Positions 47,119 through 58,754 of a DNA stretch of 64,000 nt are shown here, one piece after another (position 1 is the stretch's first letter; each line of letters begins with the position of its first letter). A model generated the notes under the pieces. It worked only from the letters and a program-made list of their open reading frames with translations. It did no database searches and had not been told where the DNA came from. The DNA lies in contig CM063110.1 in NCBI GenBank assembly GCA_031841125.1, positions 29,198,678 through 29,262,677 on the forward strand, given 5' to 3'. The translations under genes were made by a program, and so were the position numbers. This DNA comes from Acanthococcus lagerstroemiae (taxonomy: Eukaryota; Arthropoda; Insecta; Hemiptera; Eriococcidae).

Positions 47119-47815
47119 TGCGAGATACTCTTGGAACGACCCAATCGAACTTTGGATTATGTAAATAAGGTATAGTCTGCTCTGTGATTCACATCCGTGG
47201 TATTGGACTCGCCTCACAAGGTTCTATTTCCCGCGCTGGAAAGCTAGTGAACTGGTTTTGTCTCTCTTTCTGCAAGATATTCTTGTAATCAGGGATGTAG
47301 CGAAGAATTTTTCCTGGTGGTGTGGGGGGGGGGGGTTAAAAATTGTGAACGTCCCAACTAACTCAACTCCGAACCTCAAGTATCAAAGCAAAAAAAAAAA
47401 AAAAACACCTTTCAACCTGTTGTATTTTTCCAACTGACTCAACTCAAAATTCCCAAATATCAAAGCAAAAGAAGAAAAACCTTTTGACTTGTTGGGTTTT
47501 CCCAATTTCTCAACTCAATTCCTATGTATCAAGGGGAAAAAAAAACCCTTTCAACTTTGTTCGATTTTTCCAACTGCTGAGTAAAAAATTCCTACATGAG
47601 AGGTGGTGGTGGTGTATGGGTGGGGGAGGGGGCATCGGTGCGTCTCTGTCTGTAACAACCCAACCGAGACTCCGGATTTGGTAAATAAGGTATAATCCCT
47701 TCTGTAGTTCACATCAGTGTTAATGCACTCGCCTTGCATCCACGCGACGTCCCATTTTCCACGCTGGAAAGCTAAAGAACCGGTTTTGTCTCTCTCCTTG
47801 CAATATCATGGTGAA
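46947..47815 (+). repeat. Three copies of a second tRNA-related repeat
   Basis: Copies at about 46947-47120, 47131-47283 and 47655-47815 share CAATCGAACT(C/T)(C/T)GGATT, GTAAATAAGGTA.AGTC, CACATC.GTG.TA.TG.ACTC, GCCTCACATCCACGCGAGGT and CCACGCTGGAAAGCTAGTG. GGTTCGATTCC in copy 1 is a good pol III box B. Copy 1 carries a (CT)n microsatellite at about 47089-47113. A related piece lies near 30712 (GGTTCGAATTCC.CCAACGC, AAAAAGCTAGTG). Likely another SINE family. Confidence 0.7.
47345..47570. repeat. Minisatellite, ~65-bp unit
   Basis: CCCAACTAACTCAACTCCGA, ACCTCAAGTATCAAAGCAAA is repeated as CCAACTGACTCAACTCAAAA, TTCCCAAATATCAAAGCAAA and again more weakly at about 47500-47560. Poly-A tracts of varying length separate the units. 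The same unit forms the core of the fold-back element near 10.5-11.2 kb. Confidence 0.8.
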
Positions 47816-47897
47816 GAGACCGAGGGCAGTACTACTCAAGGCGAATAGTTAGTGTTTTCTGCAATCCCCCTCTAGTTTTCAGGAGCATGGATGGCAC

Positions 47898-48050
47898 TAC
47901 CCGATGCGCAAAATCTTGCCAGTTATGCCGGTAACTAAGGGGGAACCAAGGGTAACTGATGGGTTTCTAGGTAATCTGAGGGTAACCAAGGGTTGCAAAC
48001 GGCTAACTCTTCCGCGGGTAACTAGAGGGTAACTGATTGCGCATCGGGTA
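47898..48050. mobile_element. Mini element with perfect 13-bp inverted repeats
   Basis: TACCCGATGCGCA at 47898-47910 and TGCGCATCGGGTA at 48038-48050 are exact inverted repeats. The 153-bp element is internally made of GGGTAACTGA/GGGTAACCAAGGG units, so it is both bounded and repetitive. Confidence 0.75.
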
Positions 48051-48155
48051 TACTCGCACAATAAAATACCACCAATATCCGAAAGACTGATGCTGTATTG
48101 TGGGTGTCTCATGAATCGCTAACTCAACGTTGTGAGACTATGGTTAATAATAATT

Positions 48156-48880
48156 CGTGTAAGTAGTATAGAAAGGTATGATCCTAAACCAAGTTAACAT
48201 TTCTGATTACATAAATCATTCTTTTAACTCGAAACTCATTTTTTATTTTTACTATAGTTACAAAATTTTTTTTAAGTTAAAAAAATCAATTTCTATAATG
48301 ATGTAAGACATATTTGCAAATTTGAAACACAAAAATGTAAGTCTGGTCCGGGTATTGAACAGATTTCGTTGCGTGAATTTTTTTTTTAAGTATCAAGAAG
48401 CGAGAATTAATTCTTTAGGTTCCGCTCTTGGAATTCCAGGGGCGGTTTTTAATTACCTAGTTTTGACTTCATAAATAGCGTGGTGACGATCGTTACCGTG
48501 GGCTTTTATGCAATTAAAACCAAATAATAAATCGCAGGTTACTAAAAGTAGTCAGATAAAAAAATGGAAACTCGACCACTTTATACCAGGATCGATTCTT
48601 TTAACATGAAACTGAGAATTAAACAATTTTGGTTGCAACAGAGAATGCACAGAAATGCTAACTTGTTTTAGGATGTAACAGAGAATGTACAAAAAAGTGT
48701 TTGCCACAGAACTTACACAGAGGGTGATTGCAACAGTGAATGCCCAGAAAAGTGTTTTCAACAGTGAATGCACAGAAAAGTGTTTTCAACAGAACTTACA
48801 CAGAGAGGTGATTGCAACAGAGAATGCACAGAAATGTTAACTTGGTTTAGGATCATACCTTTCTATACTACTCGTGTACG
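48156..48880. mobile_element. Inverted-repeat element with internal tandem repeats
   Basis: Left end AGTAGTATAGAAAGGTATGA, TCCTAAACCAAGTTAACATT is mirrored at the right end (AATGTTAACTTGGTTTAGGA, TCATACCTTTCTATACTACT), about 50 bp nearly perfect. Next to the right end, 48630-48840 is a tandem array of AACAGAGAATGCACAGAAA, AGTGTTTTC and ACAGAACTTACACAGAG.GGTGATTGC units. Structure resembles fold-back elements with subterminal repeats on one side. Confidence 0.82.
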
Positions 48881-49490
48881 CATACTAATCAGATAAGCCT
48901 GCTTACGCATACAATTGGCATACCCACATGATTCATATAATAACACACGCAATACGTCTTCCACACAGAGGAGGAAATACTCAAACGCAACAAAAGCATA
49001 GCAAACTACTCGGGCTCATCTGCCAGGGAAGCTGTTCTGTAGGACTAAAAAGGAGGAGAGGTGGGAAACTAATCTCCAGTCAATTTTGTTAATTTTTAAC
49101 GGAATTGTTCGCCATTTCTGTAGGGCCGTTTCCAAGTAAGTTAGAAAAGATGACGGTGAAAACATTTGATAAGTTTCGTTCTAGATTTATCAGCGGTTCT
49201 GGGTTGAAAATGCCACACAATATATGCATTTTTTCACCCCTCGGTACTGATGCGATGTCCGAAAGGGTAGTTTCCGGTGCCGGGGATGCGGTGTCTCAGG
49301 GGCCACTTTGGCATGCGTGCATCGCCATACGTCCCACCACACCGTATGCATTTTTAATGGATATTCAATTAAAGACAAAATTATTCTACAACAGGCTGGC
49401 AGGAGCATTCCGGCCACCATCAAAGATTTGAAACTTGGCTTAAAGTGAAAATGCTGAAAAGATGAAGCTCTTGATTCAACTTGCTGATTA

Positions 49491-51449
49491 CCGTAAACCG
49501 GGGTGACTTTGCCGAAAATTTTGGGGTTTTCAAACTTTGAACAACTGTAGCGCGTCATCTACTGGAAATACAGGAAATCTAAAAACCGTTCCTGATTGGT
49601 TTCCCGACGGATATCATTATCTGTTTTGTAAAGATAATTATAAATTCTTTCACTGGTATCTTATATGTGGCTGAAGCTTCGGCTATGGTCATATCACCAT
49701 TCCGAATTTTCTATTAAACATTCTTCAAGTGTTTCTCGGGTATAATCAGAAAGGTGCGACACCCTACTTGTACTTGGGAAATATTAAATAGCACGAAATA
49801 AAAAGCGTGATTGAATGAAAAGTGAAGTCACGAAAAAAAAAGTTTAGATGACGAGTTTTAAAATCGATATCATCACGAAATGACTTGTATACGGTATATT
49901 ATGTTGTTTAAACACAGAAATGGTACGTCTTCGCGGATAACGTACATACTCAAGGAGGCTTGAGATACTGCGCCAGAGTAAACATGAGCTTAAGAGGGAT
50001 TCAATTTTCTATAAAAATGGTCATTAAGAATTTTTTCTCAAGTACTCTAGAAATGCCATAGAGGGAGGCTCTGAGGTAATGCTCGACCATTCCAGAGCTT
50101 GGGTTGAGAGCAAAAACAGAAAGAGGTGTGTAAAAATTGCCCTTTATTACAGTACATTAGGAATTTTTAGACGTATTATTTAGAAGAATGACCCCATCGA
50201 GATCATCGAGGGGTTTCGAACTCAAAGAATTCGTTTTTGATATCGATTTGGCTTTAAATCTAAAATTGTGGCTTCTGAGGAGGGGGAGCGGACAACAATG
50301 CAGTGAAATACAGTATCTAGAATCGATTCATTCAGGCCGTGCATCCGTCAGAGCGCGTCGCTATCGAGTCGAAGTGATAAGTAGCAAAAGGTGAATCCAT
50401 GCATTTCTCCCATTAATGTACATACTCATTAAAATTGAAATATCTTGAAAAATAAGACGTTTTTAAAGTATTTAAAGAGAAAATAATTTTTTGAACAAAG
50501 AAGTTTCTTTTGATTAAAACTATTTTTATAGCTAGATTCCAAAATTTTGCTGCATGTGTCAAAAACTTCACCTTTTGGTCGCTGATAAGAGTAGTCGATA
50601 AGCGCTGCCCGGCTCGAATAGATTTGTATTGTTCCGAAATTTGATTTTGGCATTAATTTGTGCGAAATTGTAAATTGGTGGCACCTGTGATGGAGGCCGA
50701 GAGTTTAAACTTTTTATTTCAACCGTAACATCGTGTCTCTTTTTTTTCACTGTGTGTAGGAAGTATTATAATTCCGGGCGTATTTTATTTTATCGTGTAA
50801 GTGAATAATACTGCGTTCTGAAGTTTAATTTTTTCTTTAGACTTTTTTTCCTGTTTCGTCCTTGTTATTGCGCTTGTCATATATATATTTCGTGCAAACA
50901 GCATATTTTTTCGCGAATTTAACATTACCATTGTGGACCGATAAATGGGTCCCCTTGTATTTTATTTATGTTCTTGGTATCTCAAAACAAAGTCGAATAA
51001 CATCTAGGTAAATTCAAAACTCAAAACAACCTCGCGAATTGCAACTTTTCAAACTGGTAACAACAGAAATTGGCATACTGCAAGATCACCCCAAGGCAGT
51101 TTTTCGCTTATACCTTGTGATTGCAAAAAGGAAAATACCTAGACCTATACATGCTCGGAAATTTGAGAGTTCAGGCTTTAAAATGACACCACAATAGTTT
51201 TTCTGTGAGTGCCTGGTTGGATCCCACAGACCTTATTTATCAGGTTACTATTTCGAACTTTTTCTATGCTTGAAAAACAGCCTACTTTGCCACCTATTTC
51301 GGCCTGTGACACGTCTCACTGGTTTTCGAAGTGTTGTATCCATGCCCCTTCATCGATCTATGCCCTTAGAAGTGTTAGGAATACATTTGTATTCTTCACA
51401 GAGCCAGTAATATGGTCAAGAAAATCGACAAAGTCACCCCGATTCACGG
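49491..51449. mobile_element. Pogo-like DNA element, ~2.0 kb, TA-flanked
   Basis: Left end CCGTAAACCGGGGTGACTTT, GCCG; right end CGACAAAGTCACCCCGATTC, ACGG. Both sides abut TA (49489-49490 and 51450-51451), the target duplication of Tc1/mariner-pogo elements. Its two ends match the ends of 15146-16929 in inverted order. The interior contains a broken psq-type helix-turn-helix (49621-49780, minus) and a scrap of the 219-bp SINE's 3' end (about 50066-50122). No DDE domain is visible, so it is non-autonomous. Confidence 0.72.
49621..49780 (-). pseudogene. Pogo/jerky-like transposase N-terminus (psq HTH), frameshifted
   Basis: Minus-strand translation gives SHLSDYTRETLEECLIEN, a frame change, then IRNGDMTIAEASATYKIPVK. 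This is the psq helix-turn-helix pattern of pogo/tigger/jerky transposases and CENP-B relatives (YxxETLEEAL..IRNG.M...EAS..Y.IP..TL). A stop (TGA) follows in the first frame, so a small indel has broken it. Only the DNA-binding start remains; the reading direction runs into the left TIR about 130 bp away, so the rest was lost. Confidence 0.75.
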
Positions 51450-53871
51450 TACTTAAACTCTTTCCAGTTGAAAAAAATAATATTCTTAGTAGGGAAAATA
51501 AGAACTTCTCGTCCCTCTCCATTCAACAATGTCGCTTCTGAACACCCATGCAGCCCATATCAGGCACATGCAGAGACAATAGAAGTGGTAAGAGCGCACG
51601 GCAGCTTTTGATATCGTGTATTGGAAAGTAGATACAGTAGTCTATTTTGAAACTAATATATTTCAGCTTTCAGGTTATTCCATTTCACTTTTTTTCGCCA
51701 TTATAGTACTGTACAAGCTGCTGCGGGGGCATAAAATGGCTACTCGATAATGATGACTGCAATTGACAATGGGTAAATCGGCAATACGGCACTTCTCCAT
51801 CTGTTTCTCAATGAATTCTTCTACTTCCATAAGGGCAGAATTAACACCAAGCAGACTACAAAATAGGCATACCTACTTATCCTAAATAGAACACTATAAT
51901 CCCACCAAATTCATATGAGGTCATTCGCGGACCAAGAATTAGAGAAAAACTCTGCGGTAGAACATGGACTATAATAAGCGCTTAAATCCCATGCGAAAGA
52001 GCCAACCAAGTCGAGCTCTAAACGAGTCTAAAATAGTCAAAATGGCGGGGGAGAGGTCAGTCTGAGCAGTGCGTTAAAGGATCAATTAATTACGGGTTTA
52101 AAGCTGAATCGAATACAAGATGAATCAGATTAATCTGGTAAGGGGTCCGGTTGGCCGATAGATAGCGCGCTGGTCTTGGAATTCGGAGGTCCCGGGTTCG
52201 AGCCCATGTAGCAATTATCACTACATTTCGACCTAGGCCGGTTTTTCAGCAAGATGAAAAGACGTCTAAGACAGCCTTAACAGCCTCCCCGACGTCTCTG
52301 AGGTAATGCTCGAAAGGGTGGATTCCAGGGCTCGGGTTGGGAGTAAAATTAGAAAACAAGATTAATCTGGTGAAAAGTCAATGTTGGTCCAATATTTTTG
52401 ACTCAAGTTTTGCAAGGCTCCACCATTCCACTACCAGAAGCTGACATCGTGCACACAGTGACATCTTACAAGCACTTGCGTAACCACGAATTGAAATGCC
52501 ACATCAGACTATTGTGCTAACCTCACTAATTGTACATCAATACCGAAAATACGGCAGACATTCGCCACAAAACGCGCTTTAGACAGAATTACTGAAAAGT
52601 TACAATGGAGCGAGGTGCGATTTCAAAATCATCAGCCACGTGACGAATGGCGAAATGAAAAATTCTATATGTCTGACGAGACAATACGCGGTTAATTAAA
52701 CGTATTTATTAAAATATGCCATACTAAAATTAAAAATAATAAAAAGGTTCGCAGTCGGTATAAAGTATAATACCATTTGGTGAACGAAGTAACGGCTCAT
52801 GCCATATTCGAAACGCTGCTGACGTGCCAGCAAATTAATTTACAAGATATCGCGGCATTTACGATGAATGAAGCGCACATAATAAATAACAGAAGTTCAA
52901 TGGTCCCGACTGCTACCGCAGACGAATACTAATAAATCGGGAAATGAGAAAAATATTATATCGAAACACTTCGAAAAAAAATCTGATAGATTATATGATC
53001 TCAGGAACTCAGGAGTGATGACTAACTTGTTCTGTTATGCAGTATTTTACTGTATTTTTTAATATATTCAGTCCCCCAATCCGGGTAACAGGCTCCGTGG
53101 GGGGCTAACGCCTGAATTTTCTATCGTCCACAGGATCACCAAAAAGTAAAATAAAAGTAAAAATTGTTCCATATAGTTAAATAACACTTCTTTTTCTACA
53201 TTAGAGGCAAAAAGTAAAACAAAAAGTACTCTGATCTGAAAATTCTTTATTTCAACTGTCAAGGGCTAGCAGGAGAGGGAAGATTACACGAACTCGAATT
53301 GGCATTGGAAAAATAAAATGGGATATCGTGGGCCTGTTCGGGAATTAGAAGGGAAGGAGAAAATTTGATTAAAAAACAAGCGACAGTTATTTCTGCTATT
53401 TCGGATCATGAAAAGGTTTTAAGGGAGTGGGTTTTATGATAAACAAACATTGGTTCAAAAACGTGGTCGAGGTTAGAGGGATTACGGAAAGGATTGCAGT
53501 TTTTAGGCTGCAACAGAATGAATTTTACCACTAAAATTTGAGAAATCGACTTAGGCCGATTCACCTATCTTACTGGGCTATTCGGCTTTATTAAGCACAC
53601 GTCTGATGATAGCCCTTGTCTTAAAAGTTTCTCCTGCAAATTCTTCGGCTTATTGATGTCATTAAAGGGAACATAAGCTAGTGTATTTCCGATAATAGAA
53701 GATGTAGTGGAAGGCTGTACTAGAAATCTGAAATTTTGCAAATATTCACGTGACGCCCAACTGTTCTTAGCCTCTACTCCCCAAACATTCTAATCAACCA
53801 GAATCTTGGTTTCAGTCTAGCTGAAGAAATTTTATTATCGTTCTGTGGTTTTCAACCGTGAAAAATGTTGC
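51450..53871. other. Non-coding stretch with one SINE
   Basis: Apart from SINE copy 3 (52127-52371) I see no repeat boundary or coding exon. Open frames here are short and without recognisable content. Confidence 0.45.
52127..52371 (+). mobile_element. tRNA-derived SINE, copy 3, 13-bp target duplications
   Basis: Target duplication AGATTAATCTGGT at 52127-52139 and 52359-52371 encloses a 219-bp body, exactly the length of the other two copies. Box B GGTTCGAGCCC is intact; box A is altered (TGGCCGATAGA). Body words CTACATTTCGACCTAGGCCG, CCCCGACGTCTCTGAGGTAA and GTGGATTCCAGGGCTCGGGT match. Confidence 0.92.
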
Positions 53872-55896
53872 ATAATAGTCCAGGAGAATTAGCTGAAAAA
53901 GGGGTGTTTGATGGAATTAATTGCTGCACAGTTGAAACTTGGTATACGATTGTTTAGTACCCTCTTCGGAAAAGCTCCGTCACCCCCTCCTCCCCCGGTG
54001 TGAGCATCACCCCCCAGAATCCAAAAGTGCCCCTGGAAACACTCTTTGGCTTGTATCTAGCTTAAAATTGAGTTGTAGGTAAAAAATTCCGTACCAAAAT
54101 TAAAGAGCGTAAAATTCTCTACAAAAATGATACCCACGTTTTTTTTCGTGAATCCCATACCAATCAAGATAATTGGCGTTCGAGATCACACTACACTAGC
54201 ATGTAAATATGGAGTAACCTACAACGTACGCGGTACACGAACACGTCGAACTCGTCACTACATGCGAGAAGCGTTGAACACTGTAATTTTAAATCCCTAT
54301 ACTAGATGGACCAGCTTATTTTAGAAACCGAATTGAAGACAGACAATAGATATGGAGTGACATATGACTATTGGCGTTTGGACACTCCTGTAAGTGCGCT
54401 AGTGTAGTGGACGAAAAGAAGATCAGGGTATTTTTACCACAAAAACATGTACAGGTGAAATGAGCTCTAGCATTTTCAGTATTGAAGAGAACTAAAGTGT
54501 CAGCTCTATCATTTCCTTTCAGATGAGCCTAATTTGAGTTTTTTTGCAGAACATTTTTGTCCCTGATAATCTTTTCGTCCAAATACACCAATCAGCGCGC
54601 CGCATTTCATTAGCCGCTAGAGAGCGACTCTTTAGCATCCAAATGAGAATCGAACAAACACTCATGCGAATTATGAAGAGTGCAGGCGGACTGACTCATC
54701 GACGCGGTATTACCTGTAGCGTTTTGCAGCAATAGATTCTTAGCGTCCCTGTCATATGCTTCATCTTTACCAAGGTTTGGAAAAGTTCACAAACTGTCAA
54801 CCAGAAACGAGTGCTCAGCATAAAGAATTGAGGGAATCACGAGTGCAGCATGATAGAAGGGATGTTCAAACTTTTTTAAACTGTCTGAGAGCCCATCATC
54901 CCTTCCCATATGTATCTGAATTACAAGAGGGGATTCATGAAGGGGATATGGAAGCGCTATACGACGGATCTACAAAGGGGATCCATGCAAGGGGAAACAA
55001 AGAGCTATACGACGAGCTTACAAAGGGTATACAGAGAGGCTTACGACAGTTTACAAAGGGGATACTTAGAGGCATACAGAGGGGCTATACGGCGGGTCTA
55101 CAAAGGGCATATATAAAGGGTATAGCACGGGTGTCTCAACGCCGGTGTATAGCTCGGGTAGTGAGAGGGCTACACGTAAATGAAGCGCTGTGATTGGCTA
55201 ACCTGATGGCTCCCCTCGAATAGAGCGCTCTGTAGGCTGCTCGAAGGGAAACATACCGGGTTGAGACAGAGCTAACGAGCGTCGATTTTCCAAGGGTCTC
55301 GAACGGGTTTACACGAACTCAGCAAGTTTTCCGCATCGGGATCACGAGCTTGTGGTTGCCGTAAAGTGGGTATCTCTGGTAGCCACGCGTTTGTAGAGGA
55401 GGTTGTTTAAACGCAGAAAATTGTATACATGTAGATTCGGATGAAGATGAATTCTTATAACAATAAAGATAATAAGTTAAAATTATATCATGTAACATTC
55501 TATGCATCCAGTCATGTGTTTTCGCGATTATTTCAGAGTTCGTATACCGCGTACGTTGCAGGTTACTCCATATTTACATGCTCGTGTGATCTTGAACGCC
55601 GATTATCTTGGTTGGCATGGGATTCACGAAAAAAAACATAGATTCCTATCATTTTTGCAGAGAATTGTACGCTCTTTAATTCTGGTACGGAATATTTTTA
55701 CCTAAACTCAATTTTAAGCTAGATACAAGCCAAAAACTGTTTTCGGGGGCACTTTTTGGACTCTGGGGGGTGATGCTCACACCCGGGGGGGGGGAATTAC
55801 GGGGCTTTTCCGAAGAGGGTACTAAACAATCGTACCAAGTTTCAGCTGAGCTGCAATTAATTCCATCAAAAATGCTAATTCTCCTGGACTATAATT
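53872..55896. mobile_element. Fold-back element, ~2.0 kb, ~370-bp arms, internal repeat ORF
   Basis: Left arm 53872-54247 and right arm 55533-55896 are inverted copies. They share AGTCCAGGAGAATTAGC, GATGGAATTAATTGC, GTATACGATTGTTTAGTACC/GGTACTAAACAATCGTACCA, GAGCATCACCCCCCAGA, CTTGTATCTAGCTTAAAATT, ATGTAAATATGGAGTAACCT and AACGTACGCGGTA. The unique centre (54250-55530) contains a 145-codon plus-strand ORF with a tandem-repeat half. No transposase is visible. Confidence 0.85.
54756..55193 (+). CDS. Repeat-containing ORF inside the fold-back element
   Basis: An open frame of 145 codons. The first half is unremarkable; from about 54925 the DNA is a degenerate tandem array of TACAAAGGGGATA-type units. 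The protein therefore reads as a low-complexity repeat (EGIHEGDMEALYDGSTKGIH, then ELYDELTKGIQRGLRQFTKG, then ILRGIQRGYTAGLQRAYIKG). A second frame over the same DNA (54910-55116) is also open and repetitive (YTTSLQRVYREAYDSLQRGY). Openness in two frames suggests the frames are by-products of a stop-poor repeat rather than selected coding. No homology recognised. Confidence 0.3.
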   Translation: MLHLYQGLEKFTNCQPETSAQHKELRESRVQHDRRDVQTFLNCLRAHHPFPYVSELQEGIHEGDMEALYDGSTKGIHARGNKELYDELTKGIQRGLRQFTKGILRGIQRGYTAGLQRAYIKGIARVSQRRCIARVVRGLHVNEAL

Positions 55897-58463
55897 GGTA
55901 AGATTTAAGCCACTCTTTCAGAAAAGTCGCTTTGGTACGTCATGGGTAGTATAGGTGGATTGGTATCTGCTTAAAGCGAACAGGAAATAGAGCCACACGC
56001 GGTCTTAGTTTTTTAATGCTGGGTTCAACTTCAAACTTTTAACTTTGTAGAGTTGCGCAGCCAACAGCCGGTTCGCTATCGGCTATATCTCATTGCGCGG
56101 GTACTTATATCATTAATTTGGAGGAAAAACCCGCCGTATGCGGGAGAGTGCATTGTTCTGTCATTCGATTCCGTGACGCCGATTTACATTAATGCAGTTT
56201 CCAAGTTCGTAGAATTCCGACTTTTTCGTGTTGACTATCTACGTGTATGCGAGGGAGGGGGCCGGCTATTACTACGAAAATTGTCAGTGATTGTATACAG
56301 AAATGCCAGCCAGCACCTAGCGATTCACAAAGCATTTTTGTCCGGAGGAAAGGGTACCGGAGATGAGGCTGTTGGAGAATTTCGGGACTGTTATACGACC
56401 AGTTATGAGGGCAAATATAGGTCTCAGAAGGGGGAGGAGCAGTTTCGAGTCTTAAAATTAAAACAGCAATTAATTTTCTGTCGCATCGTATGAAAATCAG
56501 TTTGGTTTTCCGGTTAAAAATTTGTACTTTTTCCTTTAATTTTTCACATTTATTTGTAAAAGAAGAGAGGAGCCATTTTCTATCAAATCTTGCGGCGTGG
56601 AGGCTGTTTAGGATTCCTAGAATCTGGAAAAGACCAAGTGGACCGAGCCGGTCCATCTTGTTTGGGCCTGAGATATCCTTTAACGGGTACATAGGTGAAC
56701 ATAATATTATGAAATTGGTGCTCGCTAATTCAGATCTCTATAGTGAGTGGATTTTTTTATAATGACTTTTTGAAGAGTACCATACTTTTTTATAAGTTTT
56801 CGACATACGCATGACTGAAAACAAACGGGCCTATATGATGCCGAGTTAGTCGTTAAATTATACATAAAAGTTGGAGTAGAAATTTTACGGACCACTTTAC
56901 CCTCTGTTTGTGCTGACCTTTTATTTTTTGTGACCAGTGGAGAGTGTGGAATTTGCAGAATTAATATCGAATCCTAGGTACTGTTTGGTTTGATACTGAT
57001 TAAAAAAGGCATGAATGTCATGTTACCCGCTGATTTTAATAGCTGAAATTTAAATTTTCTACGCCTGCATCGATATAATTTTGCGCTAATTTGATAGAGA
57101 AACTGAAACGGGTACATTTGTGAAGTCATAAATATCTTATGCTCGTGTAAAATTTATTGGACAATTTTATTTATTTTGAACCGATTGTATACATTTAGCG
57201 CTTATCAAACTTGAAAATGCAATTAAGAATAATATTGTGAGGGGAGGGGGCCAGCATCTTCATCTTGACACTCCTTAGCTCCTAACCTCCTGATTTTCTC
57301 GACTCATATTTCATTCAGGTTCTCTTTTAATACTGGTGATGTCACCTTTCCTGTAGTATGTTGTGTTTTCCGAGTATACTAGGTGACTGATTTGTAGGTT
57401 ACTGGTAACAGTGAAGTTAATACTGGAGAGTTTTCAAGAACAGCGGTGTAAACCTTACGGTTAAATTTGTACAGAATTCTTCCCATTGAAATCTCGAATT
57501 AAGAATAACGTAATCTAGAGAGGAAAAAGAAGAAGAAAGAATGGGAGAAGAATTTAAAAAATCCTCTCCTCCGCTTTCGTAACAACTCTTGTACACATGA
57601 AATGAAGTGCTCTTTTTAAAACCAATCAAGTTAAAATCAATTCAAACAGTTGAAAACTTGTTTCTTTAAATGTTCATAATGTGAAGGTTCATTGGGGTTC
57701 AAACATGCTCGTTTACTTGTGTGCTTATATTTCTGGTTCATGCTCGAATGCTCTAGTCTGCTGACCATTGACTCCATTCTAACGGTAGAAAACTTGTCTG
57801 CGTCAATTCAAACACTTGCTCACGTTATTCTGTTCAAACAATTATCTGCCTTCAAAGTCGACCGGTCTGCTTGTAAATATGAGGTGTGCTGTAAAAAAGT
57901 AACCCATATGTCGGGAAGTGAATTTTTCCGCACGGCAAGACTGTCCCCAGAAACAAGCTACACTAAATCTAATTATCGACTGAAAATTACCAAATCTCAT
58001 AAAATATTGACCAAGAATGAACTAAATGGATCAGAAGCGCAAGTAGGATATTCTCCTGGAGGAACCGTGTAGAAATTTTTTTAGTTAAAATAATGGCATA
58101 TCTACAAAATGTTGGTCAAATTTTGACTCAATAAGCAAAAAGAAAAAAATGAAAATAAAAGAGAAGCCTCGGGTCCAAAATGTTAGTTAACACGCCCTCA
58201 AATTTTACTTTTCGGATAAATTGTACTCGATGAGCAACACAAAAAAAAAAGTCTCGAGTCAAAATGATAGTTGTAAACTCTAGAATTTTACTTTCGGTTA
58301 CAAGGAGGAGTTGGGGGTGATCCCCACATCCTCCTCTCAACGACGCTGAAAACCTGAACCAACTATTAACAACTAACTGAAACAACCAAAAACAAATTAA
58401 ATTAACTAGAAAGGACCAAAAACAGACCCACAGTGTTGGCTGACTGCCCCTCTTGTGCTGAAA
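55897..58463. other. Unassigned stretch with long overlapping ORFs
   Basis: At 56053-56493 (+, 146 codons, non-ATG start) and 56189-56692 (-, 167 codons) two long frames overlap antisense. At 57692-58072 (+, 126 codons, also non-ATG) there is another. None shows a domain, signal peptide or motif I know, and no splice context stands out. I treat them as chance or decayed-element frames. Confidence 0.3.
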
Positions 58464-58754
58464 GTTCAGTCTGTGGAGAGTATTCCTCCCGAATTTCGGC
58501 GCCAAACTGGAAATGAAGAAATGGTCATTCATCTTACCCAGTTGCTCCCTTCTCCTCTCTACCACAAACAGTCCCTACGCTATCGAGGTCAACCAAAAAC
58601 AATCACGAAAGGTTCAGTCTGTGGAGAGTATTCCTTTCCGAATTTTGGCGCAAAAATGGAAATGAAGAAATGGTCATCTATCTTACCCAACTGCTTCCTC
58701 CTCCTCTTTACCAGAAACAGTCACTACGCTATGAGGTCAACCAAAAACAATAAT
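58464..58754. repeat. Two-copy tandem duplication, 148-bp unit
   Basis: GTTCAGTCTGTGGAGAGTAT starts at 58464 and 58612. Each copy continues with CCGAATTT.GGCGC, GGAAATGAAGAAATGGTCAT, CTTACCCA and CTACGCTAT.GAGGTCAACC. A clear recent local duplication with a few differences. Confidence 0.88.

Larger units (their letters stand above)
46906..49490. other. Upstream region, repeats only
   Basis: Upstream of the most 5' DAGL exon found, so either intron or 5' flank. It holds three tRNA-like repeats, a CT microsatellite, a minisatellite and two inverted-repeat elements, each listed separately. I could not find the missing first DAGL coding exon here. Confidence 0.4.

Noticed and set aside
50188..50230. 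Minus-strand DDL codons as the missing DAGL first exon
   Set aside because: The surrounding residues (PLDDLDGVI) do not match, there is no upstream start in frame and no donor, and it lies inside the pogo-like element.
52550..52960. First DAGL exon in a repeat-poor stretch
   Set aside because: No minus-strand frame there gives a GRRW or SDDL-like motif or a phase-2 donor.
56053..56692. Two long overlapping frames (146 codons +, 167 codons -) as genes
   Set aside because: No recognisable motif, antisense overlap, no splice or promoter context; local composition allows chance frames of this length.
57692..58072. 126-codon plus-strand frame as a secreted or membrane protein
   Set aside because: It has no ATG at its proposed start, no family motif, and sits next to tandemly duplicated non-coding DNA.
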